Below, in pieces: positions 30,028 through 38,742 of a stretch of 64,000 bases of DNA (position 1 is the stretch's first letter; the number at the start of each line of letters is the position of its first letter). Made by a program: the position numbers and the translations under genes. The stretch lies in contig NZ_WOTG01000011.1 of NCBI RefSeq assembly GCF_011516925.1, forward strand, positions 1-64,000. The letters are read 5' to 3'. Below the pieces are notes generated by a model. The model did no database searches, was not told where the DNA came from, and saw nothing but the letters and a program-made list of their open reading frames with translations. This DNA comes from Acetobacter fabarum. Its GTDB lineage: Bacteria; Pseudomonadota; Alphaproteobacteria; Acetobacterales; Acetobacteraceae.

Positions 30028-30260
30028 CACTTTCCTCCATCCGCCAGTTTCAGCGGCAAACCGGCATACAACTGGTAATCGCCCACGGTTTTCACCCAGC
30101 TATGCAGCGGAGCATACCTGCTGGCCAGACCAGCCACCTGCGCACAAAACAACAGAACCCCGGCAAAGCAGGAGAGCGGGTGCTGACATAGCAGTATGTC
30201 CGGCCTAACAAAACGGGCCAGCAAGGTCATGTGGCTCATAGGTCTATTCCACCACATCAT
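30027..30260 (-). CDS. Small protein heading the second PepSY operon, unknown
   Basis: The reading frame of up to 77 residues has one hydrophobic stretch (LSCFAGVLLFCAQVAGLASRY). Its stop is coupled to the next start, which argues that it is translated. Starts at 30260, 30239 or 30230 are possible; none has a clear ribosome binding site. No family was recognised. Confidence 0.4.
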   Translation of the reverse strand: MMWWNRPMSHMTLLARFVRPDILLCQHPLSCFAGVLLFCAQVAGLASRYAPLHSWVKTVGDYQLYAGLPLKLADGGK

Positions 30261-30335
30261 GTGAATAGCGGAGGTATATGCAATTAATAATTACTGTCAA
30301 TAACATCCATACCGGATAACCTGTGGTTAAATCAT

Positions 30336-30470
30336 CCTGTTGTGTTTAGGTCACAATCCGGTGCAAGTTCTATTCAACCTGCCCCAACCTGAGTTTGCTG
30401 AGGGAAGGGGATGCCTTCGTTCACGGCCGGATCAGCCACCGGGGTGTCCAGGCCAGCTCCGCCTACAACC
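30336..30470 (+). other. Possible degenerate cobalamin-riboswitch-like element
   Basis: The gap 30261-30656 has no convincing gene. Within it the order of short blocks recalls the B12 riboswitch core: CCGGTGCAA (30358-30366), CTGCCCC (30379-30385), GGGAAGG (30412-30418) and GCCGGATCAGCCACCGG (30425-30441). The stem next to the TGCAA block does not pair well, and the downstream gene is an L,D-transpeptidase, an unusual target. It may be a decayed or variant aptamer. Confidence 0.3.
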
Positions 30471-30656
30471 CGTGGCAAACTGCCAGTTCTCCCGCTTGTA
30501 TATACTCAGTTGGCCTTGTTTTTAATGCCAAGGCTCAACTCAAGCGCAGCCCTTGCATGCAGCATAGTGGTAATAAACCCATCATCTTGGATATTCCGCT
30601 TGCCAGCAAGAAGTGCCATAGTTACCAGCACTTAAAAAACAGGAGAACAGAACCCG

Positions 30657-31802
30657 GTGTACGCGGCGAGACATTTAATCTTTCCGATTATGTTTGGCTG
30701 CCTATTTGCCGCTCAAACTCTTCAGGCAGCACCGTATTCTGCCAGTGCGGATTTTGCAGAAGAACTCTCCAAGGCTGTAGGGGAGTCCTCGCCTCATGTT
30801 TTTTTCCCCAATGGGGACATAGCGGCACCCCTGCATACTCCGCCTGCCAAAAAAGCTCCTGCTGCGGCTCCGCAGGCCAAAGCTACACTGGCAAACCCTG
30901 TTAAGACTGCGTCTGTTGCCCCTCTGGCCAAGCCGCCTGTGCCTGATAACGCAGCACCAGCACCAGCACCAGCACCAGCACCAGCACCAGCACCAGCACC
31001 AGCAGTCGTAGAGTTGGATGAGAAGCAGGTACAAGCGGAAATAGACCGGCTCCGGATTCTTTTCCAAAAAGACGTACCCGCTGCATTTACCCCAACCATT
31101 ACCCAGAAAGACACATGGCTAGCCCTGGCACGCCAGCAGATCAGCCAATCCGGCTATGTTGTTCAAACACCCCAGGCAGTGGTGGTTGCAGACCGCAACC
31201 CCTCCGTGCAACGTGCCTGCGTTATTGTGGCCCGCCCCGATACGCCAGAGTGGACCATTATTGGCTGCACACGCATATCCACCGGCACAATCGGTCGTAA
31301 GCACCACTATATTACGCCCGTTGGTATTTTTACCAATACGGCAGAAAGGCTAGGCTACCGGGCACAGGGCACCAAAAACGAAAACGGGATCATGGGGAAT
31401 GGCACCAAAGGCATGCGTGTCTGGGATTTTGGCTGGCAGGTTGCTGAAAAAGGGTGGCTCTCCAGCCGCGAACAAGGCCCCATACGGCTGGAAATGCACG
31501 CAACCGACCCTGTTTTTCTGGAACGCCAGCTAGGCCATATGGCTTCGGCCGGGTGTATTCGTATCCCGGCGGCACTGAATATCTATATCGACAAAAACGG
31601 CCTGCTGGACGTGGAATACGAGCGCAAGGCCGCAACCGACAAGCGTTTTCGTGCTCTTCTACGCACAGACAGAACACCATCCTCCCTTGCCGGAATGGCC
31701 GTTATTGTGGTGGACAGCGCCCCACCGCCCAGCACGGCACCAGCCCGCACGCCATCACCCAATCTTGTATCTGCCAGAATACCCAATTCGCCTATTCATT
31801 AG
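30657..31802 (+). CDS. L,D-transpeptidase (YkuD) family protein
   Basis: This exported protein of up to 381 residues has an N-terminal signal segment (PIMFGCLFAAQTLQA-AP), then a low-complexity Ala/Pro linker with eight Ala-Pro repeats (about residues 100-116). The C-terminal YkuD domain carries H281 (EMHATDP), H294 and C300 in LGHMASAGCIRIP, the catalytic cysteine motif. Such enzymes make 3-3 cross-links in peptidoglycan or attach proteins to it. The start is taken as the GTG at 30657 with AGGAG upstream; the ATG at 30690 would shorten the signal peptide. Confidence 0.82.
   Translation: MYAARHLIFPIMFGCLFAAQTLQAAPYSASADFAEELSKAVGESSPHVFFPNGDIAAPLHTPPAKKAPAAAPQAKATLANPVKTASVAPLAKPPVPDNAAPAPAPAPAPAPAPAPAVVELDEKQVQAEIDRLRILFQKDVPAAFTPTITQKDTWLALARQQISQSGYVVQTPQAVVVADRNPSVQRACVIVARPDTPEWTIIGCTRISTGTIGRKHHYITPVGIFTNTAERLGYRAQGTKNENGIMGNGTKGMRVWDFGWQVAEKGWLSSREQGPIRLEMHATDPVFLERQLGHMASAGCIRIPAALNIYIDKNGLLDVEYERKAATDKRFRALLRTDRTPSSLAGMAVIVVDSAPPPSTAPARTPSPNLVSARIPNSPIH
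30954..31001 (+). repeat. Hexanucleotide tandem repeat (GCACCA)8
   Basis: Eight exact copies of GCACCA encode the Ala-Pro linker of the L,D-transpeptidase. Changes in copy number stay in frame, so the linker length could vary between strains. Confidence 0.9.
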
Positions 31803-31879
31803 GATGAACGTAGCCGAATGGCGCGTTTTTCAGCCATGTTGCAAAACCGGTGGAACATACGGAGCGGGCCATACCTGAT

Positions 31880-32863
31880 ATGAGACACACTTCCCCCCTT
31901 TTTGCAGGGGCCATGCCTCCACCACGCCAGCCAACATCCCACCAGCTTTTTGCAGATCTGATAAACCGCGCCCTGGCACATGAACCGGTGCCTTACGGGC
32001 TTGTCTGGCCATGCGAGGACCACGCTCTGGCAGGGCCACTGGATGCCGCACAAAAAGGGATTATCCTGCCTGTTCTGATCGGGGATATGCCACGTATTCA
32101 GGCCATAGCGTGCAAAAATCAGATAGACCTAAGCCCCTACCAGATCATACCTGCACCAACACCAGAAGCCGCCGCCCAAAAAGCTGTGGAGCTGGCCCGG
32201 ACAGGTCATGTGCAGGGGTTGATAAAAGGCAGCCTGCACACCGATACACTCATGCATGCCGTGGTTTCTCCCACCAATGGTTTGTGCACTAGCCGCCGGA
32301 TCAGCCATGTTTTTCTGCTTGCTGTGCCAGGCTATGAAAAACTGCTTTTTGTGACCGATGCCGCCATTAACATCTTCCCCGATCTTTCAACCAAGCGCGA
32401 TATTGTCCAGAACGCCATAGACCTGCATACGGGGCTTGGGCTGGGAGTGCCCAAAGTGGCCATTCTCTCCGCTGTGGAAGTGATCAACCCAAAAATCCCT
32501 AGCACAGTGGATGCTGCAAGCCTGTGCAAAATGGCCGAACGCGGACAGATAACAGGGGGAATACTCGATGGCCCTCTGGGTATGGACAATGCCATAGACC
32601 CAGAAGCGGCCAGAATAAAAAACCTGTCATCCCCCGTAGCCGGGCAGGCGCAAATTCTGGTCACGCCGGACTTGGAGGCAGGCAATATGCTGGCCAAAAA
32701 CCTGATCTTTATGGCTCAGGCGGACTCTGCGGGCATAGCACTTGGTGCCAAGGTTCCCATTGTGCTGACAAGCCGGGCAGACAGCGTGCAGGCCCGTCTG
32801 GCATCCGCCGCGATAGGCGCATTGTATGCCAGACATCTGGCACAACAGAATACCGCGTTTTAA
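31880..32863 (+). CDS. pta: Phosphate acetyltransferase / phosphate butyryltransferase family
   Basis: The ~327-residue PTA_PTB-domain protein interconverts acetyl-CoA and acetyl phosphate. Typical segments are GLIKGSLHTDTLMHAV, RISHVFLLAVPGYEKLLFVTDAAINIFPDL, GPLGMDNAIDPEAA and LVTPDLEAGNMLAKNL. It is the short form without the N-terminal regulatory domains of long Pta. The start is uncertain: ATG at 31880 or GTG at 31850. It lies 28 bases ahead of ackA, which confirms the pathway. Confidence 0.88.
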   Translation: MRHTSPLFAGAMPPPRQPTSHQLFADLINRALAHEPVPYGLVWPCEDHALAGPLDAAQKGIILPVLIGDMPRIQAIACKNQIDLSPYQIIPAPTPEAAAQKAVELARTGHVQGLIKGSLHTDTLMHAVVSPTNGLCTSRRISHVFLLAVPGYEKLLFVTDAAINIFPDLSTKRDIVQNAIDLHTGLGLGVPKVAILSAVEVINPKIPSTVDAASLCKMAERGQITGGILDGPLGMDNAIDPEAARIKNLSSPVAGQAQILVTPDLEAGNMLAKNLIFMAQADSAGIALGAKVPIVLTSRADSVQARLASAAIGALYARHLAQQNTAF

Positions 32864-32890
32864 GTCGCCCAGCTTTGCGGAAAACCACCC

Positions 32891-34096
32891 ATGTCAGACG
32901 TTGTTCTTGTTTTTAATGCCGGGTCATCCAGTCTCAAGTTCACGGTTTTTCAGGTCGGCCAGAACCCGGCCATACAAAAACTGATCAAAGGACGGCTTGA
33001 GTATGATGTGGACACATTCCATTTTTTCGCATCCGACCAGAACGACCAGCGTCTTGACCGCGCAACCTACCCACTCAGCCAGAAAAAACCACTCGAGTAC
33101 CTTCTGGACTGGCTGGCCGACCATGAGCAGGGCCAGCACAACATTGTAGGGGTTGGCCACAGGATTGTGCATGGAGGGCCAGATTTTCTAGCTCCCGTAC
33201 AGGTTACGCCAGAAATCCTGCGCCAACTGGAAGCCCTGACACCTTTTGCGCCACTCCACCAGCCGCAAACCCTTGCCCCGGTCCATGCCATCATGGCTTA
33301 CCGGCCAAACCTGCTCCAGATTGCCTGTTTTGATACGGCTTTCCACCGCACCATGCCAGAAATCGCCCGGCTTTTACCGCTTCCTCGCCGGTATGGAGGA
33401 AAAGGTATCTGCCGGTATGGCTTCCATGGTCTTTCCTACGATTTTCTAACCCAACGTCTGCACCAGATAGACCCCACATTGGCAAAGGGCCGCACTATTC
33501 TGGCGCATTTGGGCAGTGGTGCCAGCCTGTGTGCATTAAAGGAAGGCAAAAGTATTGAAACCACAATGGGCTTTTCCGCCCTGGATGGATTAATGATGGG
33601 CAGCCGCTGCGGAATGATAGACCCCGGCGTACTGCTCTACATGCTGCGGGAAGAAAAAGCGGACTGGAACACTATGGTCAACACCCTGTACCACCAGTCC
33701 GGGCTACTTGGGGTTTCTGGCGTATCGTCTGACATGCGCGTTCTGCGTGAGCATATGGGCACGGAGCAGGACCCCACATTGCAAGAACATATTCAGCAGG
33801 CTCTTGCCTTGTCCGCCTACCGGATTGTGGAAGAAGTTGGCGCTCTTGCTGCTATTATGGGCGGACTGGATGGTCTGGTCTTTACCGCAGGCATAGGCGA
33901 ACACGATGCCCTTTTACGTCAGGATGTCTGCCTGGCTCTTGGCTGGCTGGGTCTCAAGCTGGACCATAAGGCCAATGAGAACCATGCGAGCATCATCAGC
34001 AGCCCCGATAGTGCAATCCGCGTGCGTGTAGAACCAACCCATGAGGAACTGGTCATCTGCCAGAACGTCCTGCCCTTTGTGCAGGGCACCCCATAA
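32891..34096 (+). CDS. ackA: Acetate kinase
   Basis: The 401-residue ASKHA-fold enzyme makes ATP and acetate from acetyl phosphate. VLVFNAGSSSLKFTVF (nucleotide/phosphate 1), GVGHRIVHGGP, AHLGSGASLCAL, TMGFSALDGLMMGSRCG and VFTAGIGEHD are all present, and the length is normal. It forms an operon with pta. Its stop codon directly abuts the stop of the converging AcoR-like gene, with no intergenic base. Confidence 0.95.
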   Translation: MSDVVLVFNAGSSSLKFTVFQVGQNPAIQKLIKGRLEYDVDTFHFFASDQNDQRLDRATYPLSQKKPLEYLLDWLADHEQGQHNIVGVGHRIVHGGPDFLAPVQVTPEILRQLEALTPFAPLHQPQTLAPVHAIMAYRPNLLQIACFDTAFHRTMPEIARLLPLPRRYGGKGICRYGFHGLSYDFLTQRLHQIDPTLAKGRTILAHLGSGASLCALKEGKSIETTMGFSALDGLMMGSRCGMIDPGVLLYMLREEKADWNTMVNTLYHQSGLLGVSGVSSDMRVLREHMGTEQDPTLQEHIQQALALSAYRIVEEVGALAAIMGGLDGLVFTAGIGEHDALLRQDVCLALGWLGLKLDHKANENHASIISSPDSAIRVRVEPTHEELVICQNVLPFVQGTP

Positions 34097-35038
34097 CTAC
34101 CCGGTTATGGGGGCCGGGGCAGGGGGCAGGTTCTTCAGTTTTCGGTAAAGGGTGGAGCGGCTTACACCCAGCAGGCGGGCGGCGGGGGCGATTTTGCCCT
34201 GCACCATAGCCAGAGCACCTTCTATGACCGTTCTTTCCGCCTCCTGAAAATCCGGCACACCGGCAGCTCTGGCCCCCAGATCAAAACAGACACTTGCCAC
34301 CTCCGGGCTGGCTATTCCAAGCATGGAGCGGGCAGCGTAGGTCGCCCCTACCACAATGCGTTTGTCATCCAGAGCGATCATGGGCAGGGATATGCCGTTC
34401 CCTTCACCCAGCAGCAAGACTGTCCTGTTCCGGAAGGCTTCCAGAAAACTCCGTCGCTCCAGCCTACGTGCGGCATCAACCAGCACGGCTTCCATCATCA
34501 GTGCCACACGGCCAGAAGGGTCCGAACGGATGGAACTGGCATCCAGCGCCCCGGCAACACAGCCATCAGGCCCATAAAACGGTACGGCAGAGCAGGTAAG
34601 GTATCGTAGTTTTGTGCACCAGTGCTGGTCCCGGTGGACGGTCACCGGTTGCCCCTCTACCAGACAGGTGCCTATTCCGTTGGTGCCGGCTACGGCTTCT
34701 GCCCAGTTGGCGCCGGGCCACAGATGCCAACGGCGACACCCTTTTTCAAACGGTGGCGCACCACGGCGGGCGACGACAATCCCCGCCGGGTCAGCCAGCA
34801 GCACGTTATAATCCAGCGTAGAAACAATACCATGCAGCCGATCCAGTTCCGGGTCGGCTATTTTCATGGTCACGCCCATGCGCTCGCGTGCCTGCCGCAG
34901 TTCGGCCGAGCACAGAATATCCGTATCCAGCGTTGTATCCGTGGGGATGGCATATTGCTCGGCGCAACGACGCCACGAGTTGCGGAGCAGGGGGGATAAT
35001 CCGGACCACACGCCGGGGGACAAAATGAGTGAGTTCAT
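34097..35038 (-). CDS. AcoR-like regulator without AAA+ domain (GAF + Fis-type HTH)
   Basis: The ~313-residue protein resembles the acetoin activator AcoR at both ends. Residues ~10-180 form a GAF-type sensor (LLRNSWRRCAEQYAIP...GIVSTLDYNVLLADPAGIVVARRG...GTNGIGTCLVEGQPVTVHRDQHW). The last 45 residues are a Fis-type helix-turn-helix (GKIAPAARLLGVSRSTLYRKLKNL). The sigma-54-contacting AAA+ domain (GAFTGA, Walker motifs) found in AcoR is absent, so it should act on sigma-70 promoters or as a repressor. The start at 35038 has AGG upstream; 35056 is an alternative. It is divergent from acoABC. Confidence 0.8.
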   Translation of the reverse strand: MNSLILSPGVWSGLSPLLRNSWRRCAEQYAIPTDTTLDTDILCSAELRQARERMGVTMKIADPELDRLHGIVSTLDYNVLLADPAGIVVARRGAPPFEKGCRRWHLWPGANWAEAVAGTNGIGTCLVEGQPVTVHRDQHWCTKLRYLTCSAVPFYGPDGCVAGALDASSIRSDPSGRVALMMEAVLVDAARRLERRSFLEAFRNRTVLLLGEGNGISLPMIALDDKRIVVGATYAARSMLGIASPEVASVCFDLGARAAGVPDFQEAERTVIEGALAMVQGKIAPAARLLGVSRSTLYRKLKNLPPAPAPITG

Positions 35039-35090
35039 GTGCGCCTGTCCATCCACAAAAAATGTCTCTGGCGTGTATTACGTTTCGGAT

Positions 35091-35106
35091 ATGCGACACT
35101 TCGCAT
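35091..35106. promoter_or_regulatory. Palindrome between regulator and aco operon
   Basis: ATGCGA-CACT-TCGCAT is a 16-base inverted repeat in the 237-base divergent region, 53 bases from the regulator start and 170 from acoA. It is the most obvious operator candidate for the AcoR-like protein. No -24/-12 sigma-54 promoter was found. Confidence 0.5.
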
Positions 35107-35275
35107 TCTGCCTTCTCAAATACACGTGAGCCGAATTATCCGTTGGGTTCACCCTTTGGCATATCTCCCCATAACTGAGCGCATACCCGCTTCGCTCTGT
35201 TTTTTCGTGCGGAATGGGACGGAATAATTCCGTTATTTCTTCCAACCCACACGGCAGTATTGCCCGGGGGCAGAC

Positions 35276-36241
35276 ATGCAGATTGCACACGATATTCTTC
35301 TGCGTTCCTACCGTTCCATGCGGACCATCCGCGATTTTGAGGAACGCCTTCATGTAGAGTTCGCAACCGGAGAAATTCCGGGATTTGTTCACCTGTATTG
35401 TGGTGAAGAGGCATCCGCCGTGGGTGTCTGCGCTCATCTGAGCGATACGGATACAATTGCCAGCACGCACCGCGGTCATGGCCACTGTATTGCCAAAGGT
35501 GTTGGCGTAGAGGGCATGATGGCCGAAATTTATGGGCGCAAAACCGGGGTATGCCACGGCAAAGGCGGGTCCATGCATATTGCGGACCTGTCTCTGGGCA
35601 TGCTCGGTGCAAACGGCATCGTTGGGGGAGGGCCACCGCTGATCTGCGGTGCTGCCCTTTCGCACAAAGTGCTCAAGGATGGTGGCGTTGCCGTCGCGTT
35701 TTACGGTGATGGTGCTTCCAACGAGGGCACAACGCTGGAAAGCCTGAATCTGGCCATGGTCTGGCAGCTACCCGCCGTTTTTGTCTGCGAAGATAACGGC
35801 TATGGCGAGGCAACGGGAGCATCCTACGCCTGCGCAGGCACACAAAAAGCGCGCGCCGCAGGCTTTGGCATGCCTTATTTTGACTGCGATGGCACGGATT
35901 TTTTTGCCGTGCATGAAGCCGCCGGGCAGGCCATAGCCCATGCGCGCGCAGGCCACGGCCCGGTGATGCTGCATGTTCATTTGGCCCGCTGGTACGGCCA
36001 TTTTGAAGGCGATGCCATGACCTACCGCGCTAATGGCGAAGTAGCCCGAGAAAGGGCCGAGCGTGACTGCCTGCAGAAGTTCCGCACGCATGTCACAGAG
36101 ACCAGCCTGCTCGACCTGTCCGCACTGGATGACATTGATACCAGCGTGAAGGACGAAATCGAGGCCGCCGTAAAAGCCGCCAAAAACGCCCCATTGCCTG
36201 AACCTGCCGACCTGCAGGCAGACGTTTACGTTTCTTACTGA
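35276..36241 (+). CDS. acoA: Acetoin dehydrogenase E1 alpha subunit
   Basis: This 321-residue thiamine-diphosphate enzyme subunit cleaves acetoin to acetaldehyde and a hydroxyethyl group passed to lipoamide. The TPP/Mg motif is GDGASNEGTTLESLNLAMVWQLPAVFVCEDNGYG. GKGGSMHIADLSLGMLGANGIVGGG is typical of the pyruvate/acetoin dehydrogenase alpha family. It is the first gene of acoABC; acoB starts 25 bases later. Confidence 0.9.
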   Translation: MQIAHDILLRSYRSMRTIRDFEERLHVEFATGEIPGFVHLYCGEEASAVGVCAHLSDTDTIASTHRGHGHCIAKGVGVEGMMAEIYGRKTGVCHGKGGSMHIADLSLGMLGANGIVGGGPPLICGAALSHKVLKDGGVAVAFYGDGASNEGTTLESLNLAMVWQLPAVFVCEDNGYGEATGASYACAGTQKARAAGFGMPYFDCDGTDFFAVHEAAGQAIAHARAGHGPVMLHVHLARWYGHFEGDAMTYRANGEVARERAERDCLQKFRTHVTETSLLDLSALDDIDTSVKDEIEAAVKAAKNAPLPEPADLQADVYVSY

Positions 36242-36266
36242 GCCACGCGCAATACGGAGTATTCTC

Positions 36267-37298
36267 ATGTCCAAAAAAAGCTTCCGTCAGGCCATTAATG
36301 AAGCCTTGCGTCAGGAAATGCAGCGTGACCCACGCGTTATTCTCATGGGGGAAGATATTGCTGGCGGGCAGGGTGGTTCTGCTGGCGTGGTAGACGCATG
36401 GGGCGGCGTACTGGGGGTTACCAAAGGGCTTTATACCGAATTTGGTGCCGAACGGGTGTTTGATACCCCCATTTCCGAGGCATCCTATATCGGGGCAGCC
36501 GTTGGGGCGGCCGCAACCGGCCTGCGCCCGGTGGCTGAACTGATGTTTGTGGACTTTGTAGGCTGCTGCCTCGACCAGATCATGAATCAGGCCGCCAAGT
36601 TCCGCTACATGTTTGGTGGTAAGGCCCGCACACCACTGGTTATCCGGGCCATGTATGGCGCGGGCTTTAATGCGGCTGCACAGCACAGTCAGGCGCTTTA
36701 CCCGCTTTTCACCCATATTCCGGGACTTAAGGTTGTTGTTCCCTCATCCCCTTACGAAGCAAAAGGGCTGCTGATCGAGGCAATAAGGGACGATGACCCC
36801 GTTATCTTCCTTGAAAACAAGGTCATGTATGATGATGAAGAGGAAGTGCCCGATGAGCCTTATTCCATCCCGTTCGGGGAAGCCAACCTGACGCGGGAAG
36901 GCGATGATGTAACCATTGTTGCCTTTGGCCGTATGGTCAATTTTGCCAACGAAGCCGCCGACAGGCTGGAAAAAGACGGCATAAGCTGCACGGTTATAGA
37001 CCCCCGCACCACATCCCCGCTGGATAGCGCCACCATACTGGAATGTGTGGAAGATACGGGGCGGCTGGTCATTGTCGATGAATCAAGCCCGCGTTGCAAC
37101 ATGGCAACCGATGTGGCCGCACTGGTAGCGGAACAGGCGTTTGACGCGCTCAAAGCCCCCATACGCCAGGTTGTGCCCCCGCACACGCCAGTCCCCTTCG
37201 CAACCGTGCTGGAAAAACTCTACCTCCCCGATGCTGCCCGCATTGAATCGGCGGTTCGCTCCGTCATGGCCTATAAAAAAGCAAAGCAGGATGCCTGA
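36267..37298 (+). CDS. acoB: Acetoin dehydrogenase E1 beta subunit
   Basis: The 343-residue transketolase-like beta subunit forms a heterotetramer with AcoA. RVILMGEDIAGGQGGSAGVVDAWGGVLGVTKGLYTEFGAERVFDTPISEASYIG-type segments and VPSSPYEAKGLLIEAIRDDDPVIFLENK match E1 beta proteins; LGVTKGL...ISE supplies cofactor contacts. The GGAG of ACGGAGTATTCTC precedes the ATG. It is followed three bases after its stop by acoC. Confidence 0.9.
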   Translation: MSKKSFRQAINEALRQEMQRDPRVILMGEDIAGGQGGSAGVVDAWGGVLGVTKGLYTEFGAERVFDTPISEASYIGAAVGAAATGLRPVAELMFVDFVGCCLDQIMNQAAKFRYMFGGKARTPLVIRAMYGAGFNAAAQHSQALYPLFTHIPGLKVVVPSSPYEAKGLLIEAIRDDDPVIFLENKVMYDDEEEVPDEPYSIPFGEANLTREGDDVTIVAFGRMVNFANEAADRLEKDGISCTVIDPRTTSPLDSATILECVEDTGRLVIVDESSPRCNMATDVAALVAEQAFDALKAPIRQVVPPHTPVPFATVLEKLYLPDAARIESAVRSVMAYKKAKQDA

Positions 37299-37301
37299 GC
37301 A

Positions 37302-38423
37302 ATGACAGACCTTATCACCCCAATCACAATGCCCAAGTTTGGTCTGGCCATGACCGAGGGAAAAATTACAAGCTGGAACATTCCCTCCGGCGCGCAGGTA
37401 GAAGCCGGGCAGGAAATTGCAGACATAGAAACCACCAAAATCACCAATGGTTACGAAAGCCCGGCCTCTGGCACGCTGCGCCGCCAGATTGCAACGGAGG
37501 GAGAAACCCTGCCCGTAGGCGCTCTTTTGGGTGTTCTGGCCGAACCTGCCGTGAGCGATGCGGATATTGATGCATTCATTGCCAAGTTTCAGGCTGATTT
37601 TTCATCCGACAGTGCTGCCGACACGCAGGCTGATCACGCAGAACCCATTATGGTCAGCGTTGGGGATCTGACACTCCGTGTGCAGGAAGCCGGGCAGGGC
37701 GATGCTACGCCTGTCCTGTTCATCCACGGTTTTGGTGGGGACCTGGGCAACTGGATGCTCAACCAGAATGCTCTTTCCACCGACCGGCGTACCGTTTCTT
37801 TTGACCTCCCCGGCCACGGAGGGTCATCCAAAAATGTGGGAGATGGAACTCCCGCAGGCTTTGCGGCAACAACTGCGGCTTTGCTGGATAAGCTGGAAAT
37901 AACGAGCGTTCATGTTGTTGGTCACTCACTCGGAGGGGCTATTGCACTGGAGCTTGCCAAAACCTGCCCGCAAAAAGTGGCGTCCCTTTCCCTCATTGCT
38001 CCTGCGGGCTTGGGGCAGGGTATTAATATGGATTTTATTGACGGGTTTATCTCCGCAGATCGTCGCAAAACCCTTGAGCTTGTCCTGAATTATCTGGTGC
38101 ATGACAAAACCCTGATTTCTCGCAAGATGGTTGAAGACATTATTCGCTTCAAACGTCTGGATGGAGCGCTTCAGGGCTTGCAGACAATTGCCAAAGCCTG
38201 CTTCCCCAATGGCAGGCAGGCGGAGGACCTTAGGCCCGTTCTGACCAGTTTTGCTGGGCCAGCCCAGATCATCTGGGGGGAGGCGGACGAGATTATCTCA
38301 CCCAATGATGCCAGAAACCTGCCGGATACCATACCCGTAACCCTGCTCCCCCAGACCGGTCATATGCCACAACTGGAAAAAGCAGCGGACGTAAATGCAG
38401 CACTCATAAAGCTAGCAAAATAA
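37302..38423 (+). CDS. acoC: Acetoin dehydrogenase E2, lipoyl domain plus alpha/beta-hydrolase domain
   Basis: The 373-residue protein has a lipoyl domain (1-~80; lipoylated K46 in DIETTKITNG) followed by an alpha/beta-hydrolase fold (~115-373; VLFIHGFGGDLGNW, S209 in VVGHSLGGA, QIIWGEADEIISP and a late TGHMPQLEK histidine). This fusion is the known AcoC architecture and differs from classical E2 acyltransferases. It transfers acetyl groups to CoA. No E3 gene (lipoamide dehydrogenase) follows, so a shared E3 is presumably used. Confidence 0.88.
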   Translation: MTDLITPITMPKFGLAMTEGKITSWNIPSGAQVEAGQEIADIETTKITNGYESPASGTLRRQIATEGETLPVGALLGVLAEPAVSDADIDAFIAKFQADFSSDSAADTQADHAEPIMVSVGDLTLRVQEAGQGDATPVLFIHGFGGDLGNWMLNQNALSTDRRTVSFDLPGHGGSSKNVGDGTPAGFAATTAALLDKLEITSVHVVGHSLGGAIALELAKTCPQKVASLSLIAPAGLGQGINMDFIDGFISADRRKTLELVLNYLVHDKTLISRKMVEDIIRFKRLDGALQGLQTIAKACFPNGRQAEDLRPVLTSFAGPAQIIWGEADEIISPNDARNLPDTIPVTLLPQTGHMPQLEKAADVNAALIKLAK

Positions 38424-38438
38424 GTCACAGCGTCTTTC

Positions 38439-38471
38439 CCCTTGCAGCTCCATTTTGCTGCAAGGGATTTT
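38439..38471 (+). terminator. Terminator of acoABC
   Basis: A perfect 10-bp stem (CCCTTGCAGC at 38439-38448 with 38457-38466) and an 8-nt loop are followed by ATTTT, 15 bases after acoC. The remaining gap to 38742 shows no gene. Confidence 0.7.
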
Positions 38472-38742
38472 GGCCAGCCTTTTAAAACCCTGCCTTAGCT
38501 TGTCTCTTACAACACGTGCTCTGAGCATTCTGTTCCGGGAATGAGACAGTTTTTATAGCTTGAGGACACAGCCACGTGAACTCATGCGTTTTTCAACTAT
38601 ATTATATCTGCTTATTTTATATATCTCTTTCAAAAGCCCAACCCCATGCAGCGTAACGGTTGGCGATCAGGACTGATTATTCAATAACCCCAACACGCTG
38701 CGCCTGTTTTTACAACGGCAGCCTCCTTGATGGAGATCCCTC

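Noticed and set aside
30954-31001. Short regular repeats taken as a CRISPR candidate
   Set aside because: These are uninterrupted 6-base tandem copies coding for Ala-Pro, with no spacers.
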